The notes below the pieces were generated by a model, which saw nothing but the letters and a program-made list of their open reading frames with translations, ran no database searches and had not been told where the DNA came from. The position numbers and the translations under genes are program-made. Shown here piece after piece: positions 21,052-30,169 of a DNA stretch of 64,000 bases. The DNA is from Pseudomonadota bacterium (lineage in GTDB: Bacteria; Pseudomonadota; Gammaproteobacteria; Arenicellales; UBA868), in NCBI GenBank assembly GCA_016845525.1, contig JAERSQ010000156.1, positions 25,547-89,546 on the forward strand, given 5' to 3'. The number at the start of each line of letters is the position of its first letter. The stretch's first letter is position 1.

Positions 21052-22265
21052 TGCGTCAGACTCCTGAGGCGGCTAGAACGCTCTTGCCGCGAATTATTAT
21101 CTGTGCCGGCAAACGTTCCGCCAAAGCCTGCGCCAGTCGACGTCTCATCCAACTGGGAGATCGATCCACCCGCACTACGTTGCCGAATCAACTGGTCCAG
21201 AGGTAAATACATAACGTTGTTGGATCCGCTGCTTTGATCGATGAGGAGCTTCGTGGAGTTTCCATACACCTCCTCAAGCGCGTCTATGTAGAGTCGGTCA
21301 CGCGTGATGCCGGGCGCTTTCGCGTACTCGTCGAGCACCTGGATAAATCGAGATGCTTGGCCCCGCGCAGCCGCTACGACGGTCGCCTGATAGGCGGCGG
21401 CTTCCTGCTCTAACCTCGCTGCAGCGCCCCTTGCCCGGGGGATGATGTCGTTTTGATACGCCTGAGCTTCATTCTTGAGGCGTTCTTCATCCTCTCGGGC
21501 CTTCACGGCGTCGTCAAACGCGGCTTTGACTTCCGCGGGCGGCTGAGCATTCTGCATCTCGACCGCCTTAATGTTGATGCCGGTATCGTACCGATCAAGA
21601 ATCTGCTGAAGAAGCACCTTCGTTTCCTGGGCAATTTCCGCCCGACCACCCGTGATCGCGAAGTCCATTGAGTTCCGGCCAACGATTTCTCTTACCGCAC
21701 TCTCAGTAGCGCCTCGAACCACGAGTTCCTGTGATTCGGCGACATTGAAGAGCAACTCTCTCGGATCTTTGATGTCATACTGAACCGCAAAGTGAATATC
21801 GATGATATTCTCATCCGCGGTCAGCATCAGCGCCTCCCGGGGCACACCCGCAAGCTGATTTGATCGGGTGTTGGTTCGGTAGCCTACCTCGACAGTTCTG
21901 ATCTGCTGAACATTGACTATTTCCACAGTCTCGACGGGATACGGCATACGCCACCTCAGACCGGCTTCCTTGATGGTCTTGTAGGCGCCAAAACGCATTT
22001 CAACGGCCTGTTGTCCTTGTTCGACCACATAAAAACCGGTCGCGAGCCACAGTCCCGCCAGAACGACGGCGATGGGCCCAATTGCTCTTGAACTGAACGA
22101 GGGTAATTTACCCCCGCCCTTGCGGCCGGAGCCGCCACCACCGAACAGGCCCCCAAACTTTTTCTGAAAATCTCGGATAACCTCATCGAGATCCGGCGGC
22201 CCGTTTTGGCCGTTACCCTGCCCCCAGGGATCGCGATCGTTGGATCCTGGCTGATTCCACGGCAT
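21048..22265 (-). CDS. hflK: HflK, SPFH-domain modulator of FtsH
   Basis: Partner of HflC in the large periplasmic-facing cage around FtsH. The 405-residue protein starts with the typical proline/glycine-rich segment MPWNQPGSNDRDPWG, followed by a Gly-rich stretch, a single membrane helix at about 62-80, the SPFH domain and a coiled coil (ARGAAARLEQEAAAYQ). The C-terminus is polar and glycine/serine-rich. It is 80 bases downstream of hflX. Confidence 0.96.
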   Translation of the reverse strand: MPWNQPGSNDRDPWGQGNGQNGPPDLDEVIRDFQKKFGGLFGGGGSGRKGGGKLPSFSSRAIGPIAVVLAGLWLATGFYVVEQGQQAVEMRFGAYKTIKEAGLRWRMPYPVETVEIVNVQQIRTVEVGYRTNTRSNQLAGVPREALMLTADENIIDIHFAVQYDIKDPRELLFNVAESQELVVRGATESAVREIVGRNSMDFAITGGRAEIAQETKVLLQQILDRYDTGINIKAVEMQNAQPPAEVKAAFDDAVKAREDEERLKNEAQAYQNDIIPRARGAAARLEQEAAAYQATVVAAARGQASRFIQVLDEYAKAPGITRDRLYIDALEEVYGNSTKLLIDQSSGSNNVMYLPLDQLIRQRSAGGSISQLDETSTGAGFGGTFAGTDNNSRQERSSRLRSLTQ

Positions 22266-22345
22266 GTTTTAGTGTCCTCTTAAAAAAGTAAATTCATAAC
22301 GGCGCCGGAACTGCACCTAGCAACCCGAGCTGGAACGATATTTTA

Positions 22346-23713
22346 TCATGGGTACGCGGGGTTTCTTGTTGAGACTTCCTTCACACAGGCTGACGTGTCA
22401 ACCGGTCTCCGTCCGCATTCGACCCAGTAACTCTGATCAAAGTCCGGATCCTTCTCTATCTGCCCAATCGTCGCTGGTTCTGCGCTGACCTGAATCAGTA
22501 TTTCCCCTCGTTCGGTGATCGACTCGTCATCAACCGCTGTGAGTTCGTAAATTCGGGCCCGCAGACGACCTTGAGACGCCGGAAGTTTTAAGACGCAGGG
22601 CTGCCTCGTCCTCGCCAGCCGCATAGCCAGCTGATTTCGCAGCACGTCTAGGCCTTCCCCGGTGTGCGCAGACACTCGAATTGCAGATTTCTCCCCGAGA
22701 GAGGAATCCACGACTCCAGCCGCTCTGCCACTGAGATCACATTTATTTCGCACGATCATGGCCGGAATCTGCAAGGCCCCAATCTCTTCCAGGACATTGT
22801 CGACTTCCGACTCCTGCTCCCGCACGTCAGGCTGGGCGTCATCGGCCACCCGCAAGAGTAGATCGGCAGAACTGACCTCTTCTAGCGTTGAACGAAACGC
22901 CTGGACGAGGGCGTGTGGCAGCCCTTTAATAAACCCCACGGTGTCCGATAAAACGACTGGGCCATAACCTGGCAACTCTAGTCTGCGCATTGTCGGATCC
23001 AACGTCGCGAAAAGCTGGTCCGCGCTATAACTGTTGGCGTCCACGAGCTCATTGAACAACGAAGATTTTCCAGCGTTTGTGTAGCCCACAATAGCAACTG
23101 TGGGCACACGCTCGCGACTTCGTCGGTTCCGCCGAAGCCCTCGCTGCAGACCCACTTTGGCGAGCCGGCTTTGCAAGTGTCGGATCCGAGCACCCAGGAG
23201 CCGGCGATCTGTTTCCAGTTGTGTTTCCCCAGGCCCTCTCAAGCCAATACCGCCTCGTTGCCGCTCAAGGTGTGTCCATCCTCTGACCAACCGGGTTGAG
23301 AGGTGCCGCAATTGTGCCAGTTCAACTTGGAGCTTACCCTCGTGGGTCCGGGCCCGCAGGGCGAAGATATCCAAAATCAATCGTGTCCGGTCGATCACCC
23401 GACAGCAAACTATTTTTTCAAGATTGCGCTCCTGAACAGGAGAGATCGGTTGATCCACAATAACGAGGTCTGCGCAGTGCGTTGAGACAGCTTCTGCGAT
23501 CTCCTGCGCTTTCCCACGCCCAACATAAGTTCCCGCTTCTGGGGCCCGCCTCGTGGCGCCAATACAGGTCACGACGTGGCCGCCGGCAGACTCCGCCAGA
23601 CCCCTCAACTCATCAAAGTGGTCATCAACGACACGGCCGTTAAGGCTTTGGTGTACCAGGACAGCACGTTCCGGCTGATCGAGATGAGAGGATATGTCGT
23701 TGGGACTTGTCAA
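22346..23713 (-). CDS. hflX: HflX ribosome-associated GTPase
   Basis: OBG-HflX GTPase that splits stalled or stressed 70S ribosomes. The 455-residue protein has the HflX N-terminal domain (GTYVGRGKAQEIAE), the glycine-rich linker GGIGLRGPGETQLE, and the G domain with G1 GYTNAGKSS (210-218), G3 DTVGFI and G4 NKCD. A C-terminal extension of about 100 residues is normal for this group. It follows hfq by 50 bases, in the standard miaA-hfq-hflX order. Confidence 0.97.
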   Translation of the reverse strand: MTSPNDISSHLDQPERAVLVHQSLNGRVVDDHFDELRGLAESAGGHVVTCIGATRRAPEAGTYVGRGKAQEIAEAVSTHCADLVIVDQPISPVQERNLEKIVCCRVIDRTRLILDIFALRARTHEGKLQVELAQLRHLSTRLVRGWTHLERQRGGIGLRGPGETQLETDRRLLGARIRHLQSRLAKVGLQRGLRRNRRSRERVPTVAIVGYTNAGKSSLFNELVDANSYSADQLFATLDPTMRRLELPGYGPVVLSDTVGFIKGLPHALVQAFRSTLEEVSSADLLLRVADDAQPDVREQESEVDNVLEEIGALQIPAMIVRNKCDLSGRAAGVVDSSLGEKSAIRVSAHTGEGLDVLRNQLAMRLARTRQPCVLKLPASQGRLRARIYELTAVDDESITERGEILIQVSAEPATIGQIEKDPDFDQSYWVECGRRPVDTSACVKEVSTRNPAYP

Positions 23714-23763
23714 AAGCGTGCTCGCTGAGACAAACCGCCGATCTCAGGACTCATCTGAAAATG

Positions 23764-24036
23764 CTACCCGTCTGCTGGAGTGCCCAAGCCCTCCTCATCG
23801 GCCTCGTCACTGCCGTGGGGAATGCGCACCGCGCGGGATGGCACAATAGTTGAAATAGCATGTTTGTAGATCAACTGACTGACGCTGTTTCGCAACAGAA
23901 CAACAAAAGGGTCAAATGACTCAACCTGGCCCTGCAACTTGATACCATTGACCAGGTAAATGGAGACCGGGATTCTTTCTTTGCGAAGAATATTAAGAAA
24001 AGGATCCTGAAGGGCGGCACCTTTTTGCTGGTTCAT
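23764..24036 (-). CDS. hfq: RNA chaperone Hfq
   Basis: Sm-like hexameric chaperone for sRNA-mRNA pairing. The 90-residue product has Sm1 ([21 protein letters not shown]) and Sm2 with [12 protein letters not shown], both strongly conserved. The tail ([14 protein letters not shown]) is short and acidic. The ATG at 24036 has AGGAG seven bases upstream; a TTG two codons earlier lies too close to that site to be the start. The 237 bases between hfq and miaA hold no gene and probably contain the hfq promoter. Confidence 0.98.
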   Translation of the reverse strand: MNQQKGAALQDPFLNILRKERIPVSIYLVNGIKLQGQVESFDPFVVLLRNSVSQLIYKHAISTIVPSRAVRIPHGSDEADEEGLGTPADG

Positions 24037-24273
24037 AAGCAAGCTCCTGTCTGAAAATGGTGCAAAAGTAGACGCGACCCGGACTCAACGGAAACAGAAT
24101 CCTGTACGGAGTGACCCGAAAGACAAAAGCTGGTGCCGATGTCTGGAGTTACGCGGCGCCCATGCACAATACGTAATAATGTTATTGTCGTTGTGACCTG
24201 ATACCAAATCTGGTTTTTCAATCACGCATCCAATGTAAGGCTCCATGAGTGATATTTCAAGTCTGAACGGAGC

Positions 24274-25239
24274 CTACCGGCAGCCGGCCGCGTCAAGAAA
24301 CCGGGATATCCCTTCGAACACACGCGGATTGAGCGCATCAAACCAGATCCAACCCGGCTCATTCCGCAGCCAGGTAAGTTGCCGTTTTGCCAGGCGGCGG
24401 GTGGCTGTTTGGACATCTTCTTCAAACTGCCGGCGACTGGTCTCACCCTGAAGGAACCTCCAGGCCTGCTGATACCCCACGCTGCGCATTGCTGGAGTCT
24501 GCCGGGCTTTGGGAAACGCCGATTTAAGGCCTTCGACCTCCTCCAGAAACCCTTGCCCAAGCATCGACTTGAAGCGCTGTGAGATCCTTTCATGCAACAC
24601 AGCCCTGTTCGAGAGAAATAGACACAACTTCAATACCCTCACATTGCTGCCGGCCAGTCCGCCAATACGCGCAGTCTCTTCACCGACACTACCGGAATGC
24701 ATGTGAATCTCCAGCGCCCTCAGGATCCGTTGCCGATCCTCCGGCGCGATGTGCCGGGCAGCGTCCGGCGCCAACCTGTGAAGCCGCTCATACAAACCCG
24801 GCCAGCCGACTGCCCTCGCCTCCTCCTCCAGAGTCGCTCGCAACAGCGCGTCTGCAGGGGGCAAGTCCGACAAACCGTAAAACAATGCAGAGAAATAAAA
24901 CAGCGTGCCTCCAACACAGAGCGGAATACGACCGCGTCTACGACTGTCTGAGATCAGCCGTTGGGCATCCGTCCGAAAGTCGGCAGCCGAATAGGGTTCC
25001 TCGACATCGCGGATATCGATCAGACCGTGGGGCGTCTTCTCGAGCACAGCTGGAGCCGGTTTGGCCGTGCCGATATCCATCCCCCGATAAACCTGCCCCG
25101 AGTCGACGCTCACGAGGTCGAACGGGAATTCCCTGGCTAACCTGAGCGCCAGATCGGTTTTACCACACGCCGTCGTCCCCGCAAGAAAGATCACGGGCAG
25201 ATTGGGCGCGGCGGCCACATTCACGTTCTTTGGGTTCAC
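24274..25239 (-). CDS. miaA: tRNA dimethylallyltransferase
   Basis: Adds the dimethylallyl group to N6 of A37 in tRNAs reading codons that begin with U. The 321-residue protein carries the P-loop GTTACGKT (21-28), DSGQVYRGMDIGTAKP, and the DMAPP/tRNA-binding regions GGTLFYFSALFYGLS and SVGYQQAWRFL. The start overlaps the amiB stop by 4 bases. mutL, which lies between these two genes in most gammaproteobacteria, is missing. Confidence 0.97.
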   Translation of the reverse strand: MNPKNVNVAAAPNLPVIFLAGTTACGKTDLALRLAREFPFDLVSVDSGQVYRGMDIGTAKPAPAVLEKTPHGLIDIRDVEEPYSAADFRTDAQRLISDSRRRGRIPLCVGGTLFYFSALFYGLSDLPPADALLRATLEEEARAVGWPGLYERLHRLAPDAARHIAPEDRQRILRALEIHMHSGSVGEETARIGGLAGSNVRVLKLCLFLSNRAVLHERISQRFKSMLGQGFLEEVEGLKSAFPKARQTPAMRSVGYQQAWRFLQGETSRRQFEEDVQTATRRLAKRQLTWLRNEPGWIWFDALNPRVFEGISRFLDAAGCR

Positions 25240-26543
25240 AGGGGAACCTTAAGCTTTTGCCCAATCTGAAGCGTTCCGGACTGGAGCGTATTTTCTCTCC
25301 TCAGGTCAGACACGCTTACTCCCAGTCGGGCAGCTATCAGTCTTAGCGAATCTCCGGGCGCCACCACATACGTATTTTCTTCCCGTGTTCTTCGGGGGCA
25401 GCGCTCATCAGCATCGCAGTACCTCGACAGGCCACGAAAGATCGCTCCGGCGATGCGCTCCTGGGTGAGTTCCTGCTGCAGATCCTTCTCCTCAACCGGA
25501 TTGGTCATAAATCCGGTCTCGATCAATACTGCCGGGATGTCTACTGCCTTAAGAACCGCAAAGCCCGCCCGACCCACCTCGCGGCTATGGAGTGCTCCGA
25601 CCTCATTGAGGGCGCCGAGCAACGCCCGACCCAGTTCATGACTCTCCCGGATCTTCCAATCGAGTCCCATATCCAGCAAGGTTCGCTGCAGAACGGGATC
25701 CTGTTGTCCAATGTCGACCCCGCCTGCGAGATCGGCCGCGTTCTCCCGTTGCGCCAGCCACTTACCCATCTCGCTGCTGGCGCCGTCAGTCGATAAAATG
25801 TACACAGACGCGCCCTGCGCGGTCTTGCGTCGCGCTGCATCCGCATGAACTGACAAAAACACATCGGCTCTGCGGGTCATTGCAAATGTGACTCGCTTGC
25901 GCAGGCTCACATAATAATCGTCGGTGCGGGTTAGGATCGCCCTCATGCGCCCGTCCCAATTAACAATTCGCTTCAGCCGGCGTGCAATACTCAACGCCAC
26001 GTTTTTCTCATAAGCCCCGGTCCCGCCAACCGCACCGGGATCCTCACCCCCGTGTCCGGGGTCGATCACGACCAGGTAATCTTCTTCCCGCAACTCCAAT
26101 GAAGAAGAAACACCCTGCTCTGCTGTTGCCTCGTGAATCAAGTCGACGACAAGGCGATGGGGATAGGCATCACTCGGATCCAACAGAAATGCGCGAAAGG
26201 TCACTGCGTGTCGCAGGTCTAAAACGATCCGGAACGTTTCTGGATCGGGTCGACCGGTTCGGACACCCGCGACCGAACCTCCCTCGCTGGTCGTGAAGTC
26301 AAATCCCTGTCTCAGCCGCCCCTCATCGAGATCAATGACGATTCTCTTTGGGTTATCCAGGGAAAAGACACGATAGGTCGCCGCCGTGCTGAGTTCGAGG
26401 ACCAGCCGGGTTCTTTCGGGTCCATGCCAGAACCGGCTATCTGTGACTTCGGTCTGGGAATAAACCGGTTGCGGCCATGCGGCCAAGGCGGCAAGCAAAC
26501 TGGTGACGACCGCCGGCCCTAGCCATTTGCAGACCCCGCTCAT
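25236..26543 (-). CDS. amiB: N-acetylmuramoyl-L-alanine amidase, AmiB/AmiC type
   Basis: Periplasmic zinc amidase that cleaves septal peptidoglycan. With the ATG at 26543 (MSGVCKWLGPAVV) the product has 435 residues and a signal peptide (about 1-30). An AMIN domain (about 35-130) targets it to the septum. The Amidase_3 domain has zinc ligands His164, Glu179 and His233 and the catalytic Glu in VLIETGFMTN. A LysM motif closes the C-terminus (about 390-435). The frame is open 102 bases further, but that would overlap tsaE; the chosen start is 2 bases after the tsaE stop. Confidence 0.95.
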   Translation of the reverse strand: MSGVCKWLGPAVVTSLLAALAAWPQPVYSQTEVTDSRFWHGPERTRLVLELSTAATYRVFSLDNPKRIVIDLDEGRLRQGFDFTTSEGGSVAGVRTGRPDPETFRIVLDLRHAVTFRAFLLDPSDAYPHRLVVDLIHEATAEQGVSSSLELREEDYLVVIDPGHGGEDPGAVGGTGAYEKNVALSIARRLKRIVNWDGRMRAILTRTDDYYVSLRKRVTFAMTRRADVFLSVHADAARRKTAQGASVYILSTDGASSEMGKWLAQRENAADLAGGVDIGQQDPVLQRTLLDMGLDWKIRESHELGRALLGALNEVGALHSREVGRAGFAVLKAVDIPAVLIETGFMTNPVEEKDLQQELTQERIAGAIFRGLSRYCDADERCPRRTREENTYVVAPGDSLRLIAARLGVSVSDLRRENTLQSGTLQIGQKLKVPL

Positions 26544-26545
26544 CC

Positions 26546-26965
26546 TCAGATTTTGAGAATACAGACCGCTCGGCCCGTATCCCGATAGGCTAACGACACT
26601 CTCCAATTGGGCAGCGGCAGCGCATGCCCGCCTCGGTCCGGCCACTCAATCAAAACTATATCCGAGGGACCACATCGATCCCGCAGCCCAAGGCTTTCCA
26701 CCTCTTCCGGTCCTGCAATCCGGTAGAGATCCAGGTGATGAACCCGTCCCCGGTCAGTCATGTATTCCTCGACCAGGGTGTAGGTCGGACTGACGACTGC
26801 CGCATCACACCCGAGCCCATCGATCAACCCCTGCGCGAACGAAGTCTTCCCGGCGCCCAAGTCCCCCTCGAGGTAGATGACCACCGGCGCGCCCAATTCA
26901 GCGCCGAAGGATTTACCCAATGCGTGAGTCTCCCGAGCGTCCTTGAGCACATGGTTACCCTCCAT
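26546..26965 (-). CDS. tsaE: tRNA threonylcarbamoyladenosine biosynthesis ATPase TsaE
   Basis: P-loop ATPase required with TsaB and TsaD to form t6A37 in ANN-decoding tRNAs. The 139-residue protein has Walker A GDLGAGKTS (34-42), SPTYTLVEEY and HLDLYR, all typical of the family. It is 4 bases downstream of the nnr stop and 2 bases upstream of the amiB start, so the three are one operon. Confidence 0.96.
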   Translation of the reverse strand: MEGNHVLKDARETHALGKSFGAELGAPVVIYLEGDLGAGKTSFAQGLIDGLGCDAAVVSPTYTLVEEYMTDRGRVHHLDLYRIAGPEEVESLGLRDRCGPSDIVLIEWPDRGGHALPLPNWRVSLAYRDTGRAVCILKI

Positions 26966-26969
26966 ATCG

Positions 26970-28466
26970 TTATCCGCCTACGGACAGTTCTGACCGCAGT
27001 TCTCTAAGATAAGGATTGAGATCACTCGCAGCCATTCCAAACGCTCCGGCTGCCGCCCCTGCCCGCTCTGCCGCGACCGCATGCAGCCACACTCCAGCAC
27101 CTGCAGCCTCGTAGTCTGAAACGCCCTGCACCCGCAATGCGCCGATGACACCACTCAACACATCGCCCATACCGGGCGTGGCCATCCCGGAATGACCGCG
27201 ATCACAGGCCATGACAGGATGATCGCCCTTTGCTACCAACGTCCCCGACCCCTTAAGGACACACGTGGCGTCAAATTTCGATGCCAGGTGCTCGACGATC
27301 ATTGGCCGTGTCCCCTGCACCTCCTTGGTAGTTAAGCCAGCAAGTCGCCCGGCCTCGCCTGGGTGCGGTGTCAACAGTGACCCGTTTAGTCTTGTCGGAC
27401 TCTGTGCCAGCAGGTTAAGGCCGTCGGCGTCGACGACCTTGGGTAACTCGGCGTCCCTGCAAACAGAATACATCTCGCTGGCCCAAACCGTCTGCCCAAG
27501 TCCAGGACCAACCACGACAGCATCAACACCCTCAAGAAGCGCGGTCAACTCGTTTGGATCGGTTACCCCATTGACCATTAATTCAGGACAAAGTGCGGCG
27601 GCCGCACTGCGGCTATCAGGATGACAGGCAATACTGACGCGCCCTGACCCCATACGCAGAGCAGCACACCCTGCCAGCACCGGGGCCCCCGCCATGCCCG
27701 GGCCTCCGCCTACGACCAACAGGCGTCCTGCAACGCCTTTGTGCGCGCTATTCGGCCTAACCGGCAGGACCTGCCGGACCCAGGATTCAGAAATCCGAAA
27801 ACCCCAAGGCTGTAACGCCCTGACTCGTGCGCTTGACTCCTCCGATACCCGCAAATCCTCGATTACAACTTCGCCCGCGTAGTCAACTCCCCGACCGGTA
27901 ACCAGGCCAGGTTTGTTGCGGATAAAAGTCACCGTCACGTCTGCGCTCACCGCACTTCCCAATGGGGCACCGGTGTCGGCATTCAGACCCGAGGGGATAT
28001 CCAGGGCGAGGCAAGCGCCGCCATATTGATTGATATCGTCCACAATCGAGGCGAGCGGTTCGCGCAAGTTGCCTGATACCCCAATACCAAGCAACGCATC
28101 GACCACGACCTCGGTCTCCTGGAGTATGGTTTGGGAGTGGGACTCGGGGATGAGCCCGACGGACAAGGCCTCCTGTTCGGCCAATCTCGCCTCAGGCGTC
28201 GTTGCGGTCCCCAGTGACACCAACCTGACAGACAGGCCGCACGAGCTCGCGATCCGCGCAAGCACATAGCCATCGCCGCCATTGTTTCCTGTGCCGCAGT
28301 AGACGGCGATGCATTGGGCTCGGGGCCATCTTTGACGCAGCACCCGAAATGCCGCACGTCCGGCGCTCTCCATCAACACCTGGCCAGATCTTCCCGAAGC
28401 AATCTCCCCCTGCTCCAGTGATCGGACCTGGTCGACGGTACAAAGAGGGGATTGCGGGGTGCGCAT
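26970..28466 (-). CDS. nnr: Bifunctional NAD(P)H-hydrate epimerase/dehydratase
   Basis: Metabolite-repair enzyme restoring NAD(P)H hydrates. It fuses the YjeF_N epimerase (about 5-215; GTGNNGGDGYVLAR) with the ADP-dependent dehydratase of the carbohydrate kinase fold (about 225-495; GGPGMAGAPVLAG, GMGDVLSGVIGAL). The 498-residue length fits the fused form. ATG 28466 (MRTPQSPLC) is chosen; the frame continues 51 bases more and would cross the start of the divergent queG. Only 17 bases separate the two starts. Confidence 0.95.
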   Translation of the reverse strand: MRTPQSPLCTVDQVRSLEQGEIASGRSGQVLMESAGRAAFRVLRQRWPRAQCIAVYCGTGNNGGDGYVLARIASSCGLSVRLVSLGTATTPEARLAEQEALSVGLIPESHSQTILQETEVVVDALLGIGVSGNLREPLASIVDDINQYGGACLALDIPSGLNADTGAPLGSAVSADVTVTFIRNKPGLVTGRGVDYAGEVVIEDLRVSEESSARVRALQPWGFRISESWVRQVLPVRPNSAHKGVAGRLLVVGGGPGMAGAPVLAGCAALRMGSGRVSIACHPDSRSAAAALCPELMVNGVTDPNELTALLEGVDAVVVGPGLGQTVWASEMYSVCRDAELPKVVDADGLNLLAQSPTRLNGSLLTPHPGEAGRLAGLTTKEVQGTRPMIVEHLASKFDATCVLKGSGTLVAKGDHPVMACDRGHSGMATPGMGDVLSGVIGALRVQGVSDYEAAGAGVWLHAVAAERAGAAAGAFGMAASDLNPYLRELRSELSVGG

Positions 28467-28483
28467 CGGGATATCATAACGTG

Positions 28484-29578
28484 ATGAAAGCATTATCGGA
28501 TGCAGCCTTGCATGCACTGGCCGAGGATATCCGCGGTTGGGCGCATGATCTCGGGTTCGATGCCATCGGCATTTCCGCTACTGATCTTTCAGAGGCCGCC
28601 CTCGCGCTTCGCAAATGGCTGCAACAGGGCTGGCATGGGGAGATGGACTTCATGGATCGCCATGTCCAAGAACGAACTCACCCAGAACTGCTCGTTCCGG
28701 ACACGGTCCGGGTCATCAGTGTCCGGCTGGGTTATTGGCGCGATTCAGGAGCAGGTGCGCTCGAGACTCTCCGTGATCCGGAAAAGGCCTATATCGCGCG
28801 CTATGCGCTGGGAAGGGACTATCACCGTCCGATGCGGCGCAGACTCCAGAAACTGGCTGACCAGATTACCGAGTCGGTAGGCCCCTTCTCTTACCGCGCG
28901 TTTACAGACAGTGCGCCAGTCATGGAAAAACCCCTGGGGCAACATGCCGGGCTGGGCTGGCTGGGCAAAAACACCAACCTGATAGATCCAAAAACAGGGT
29001 CGTGGTTCTTTCTGGGAGAGTTGTATACAGACCTGCCCCTGCCCGTTGATACCCCTCACTCCGATCATTGCGGTTCCTGCTCGCGATGTGCAGTGGCCTG
29101 CCCAACCGGCGCACTCGACACTCCTTATCAACTGGATGCCAGGCGCTGCATTGCCTACCTCACCATAGAACACAAATCCGCAATCCCGGAGTCTTTGCGC
29201 GCGATGATCGGCAACCGCATCTTTGGCTGCGATGACTGCCAACTTGTCTGTCCGCACAATGATAGCCCCGGAGCTGGAGACGAATTGTTCTCTCCTCGAC
29301 ATGGACTGGAACAAGCAGACCTGGTCGATCTCTTCAACTGGTCACCCAAAGAGTTTGAACGCTATACAACGGGAAGCGCCCTGCGTAGGCTCGGATACGA
29401 ACGATGGATGAGAAATCTGGCGGTGGCGTTAGGTAACGGCGTACCTGATGAAATGGTGAAAAAAGCGCTACAAGCTCGTCTCGGCAAGATTTCTGACATG
29501 GTCGACGAACATATAAACTGGGCCCTTCGCCGCCTGAACGGCCACCCGGATTCCGCTACCCAGACACGCGGATGTTAA
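28484..29578 (+). CDS. queG: Epoxyqueuosine reductase
   Basis: Cobalamin- and Fe-S-dependent enzyme for the last step of queuosine formation in tRNA. The 364-residue protein begins [16 protein letters not shown]; upstream in-frame codons overlap nnr and look noncoding. It has the DUF1730 domain and two [4Fe-4S] motifs ([16 protein letters not shown] and [12 protein letters not shown]). The 3' end overlaps the convergent orn gene by 23 bases. Confidence 0.96.
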   Translation: MKALSDAALHALAEDIRGWAHDLGFDAIGISATDLSEAALALRKWLQQGWHGEMDFMDRHVQERTHPELLVPDTVRVISVRLGYWRDSGAGALETLRDPEKAYIARYALGRDYHRPMRRRLQKLADQITESVGPFSYRAFTDSAPVMEKPLGQHAGLGWLGKNTNLIDPKTGSWFFLGELYTDLPLPVDTPHSDHCGSCSRCAVACPTGALDTPYQLDARRCIAYLTIEHKSAIPESLRAMIGNRIFGCDDCQLVCPHNDSPGAGDELFSPRHGLEQADLVDLFNWSPKEFERYTTGSALRRLGYERWMRNLAVALGNGVPDEMVKKALQARLGKISDMVDEHINWALRRLNGHPDSATQTRGC

Positions 29579-30107
29579 AGAAGTGCTCACGATAGTATTT
29601 GAGCTCTTCAATTGACTCGAGAATATCATCAAGAGCCCGATGCCCCCCTTTTTTGGCGAAACCACTCGCCAAGCCGGGACACCATCTGACCGCCAGTTCC
29701 TTGACGCTGCTGACATCGAGGTTTCGATAGTGCAGGAAGGACTCCAGTTCAGGCATGTGCTCGGCAAGAAAACGCCGGTCCTGACAGATACTGTTCCCAC
29801 ACAGGGGTGATTTCCCGGGACGAATGTACTCCCGGAGAAAATCGAGGGTGACGGCTTCGGCTTCCGCCTGGGTTACCGTTGACGCCCTGACCCGCTCAAT
29901 TAATCCAGTCTGAGCATGGGTCGTCTGGTTCCATTCGTCCATCCCTGAGAGGACTGCCTCCGACTGGTGGATCGCCAAGACCGGGCCCTTTGCCAAAAGA
30001 TGCAAATGGGCATCGGTCACCACCGTGGCAATCTCGATAATGAGATCGGCCTTGGGATCAAGGCCGGTCATCTCCAGATCCATCCAGACGAGATCAGAAT
30101 CGTTCAT
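29556..30107 (-). CDS. orn: Oligoribonuclease
   Basis: DEDDh 3'-5' exonuclease that degrades RNA dinucleotides and pGpG. With ATG 30107 it has 183 residues. ExoI is [11 protein letters not shown]; ExoIII is [11 protein letters not shown] with the catalytic histidine. An ATG nine bases upstream is also possible. It runs convergently into queG. In other gammaproteobacteria orn and queG are also close neighbours. Essential in many of these bacteria. Confidence 0.97.
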   Translation of the reverse strand: MNDSDLVWMDLEMTGLDPKADLIIEIATVVTDAHLHLLAKGPVLAIHQSEAVLSGMDEWNQTTHAQTGLIERVRASTVTQAEAEAVTLDFLREYIRPGKSPLCGNSICQDRRFLAEHMPELESFLHYRNLDVSSVKELAVRWCPGLASGFAKKGGHRALDDILESIEELKYYREHFFNIRVSG

Positions 30108-30169
30108 CGCATCCAACGCGCCACCGCATGACCGGAATTCGCATCAGAGAGAAGCCGTCCTCGTTTTAA

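Noticed and set aside
28745..29314. 189-codon minus-strand frame
   Set aside because: Antisense to queG and without known motifs.
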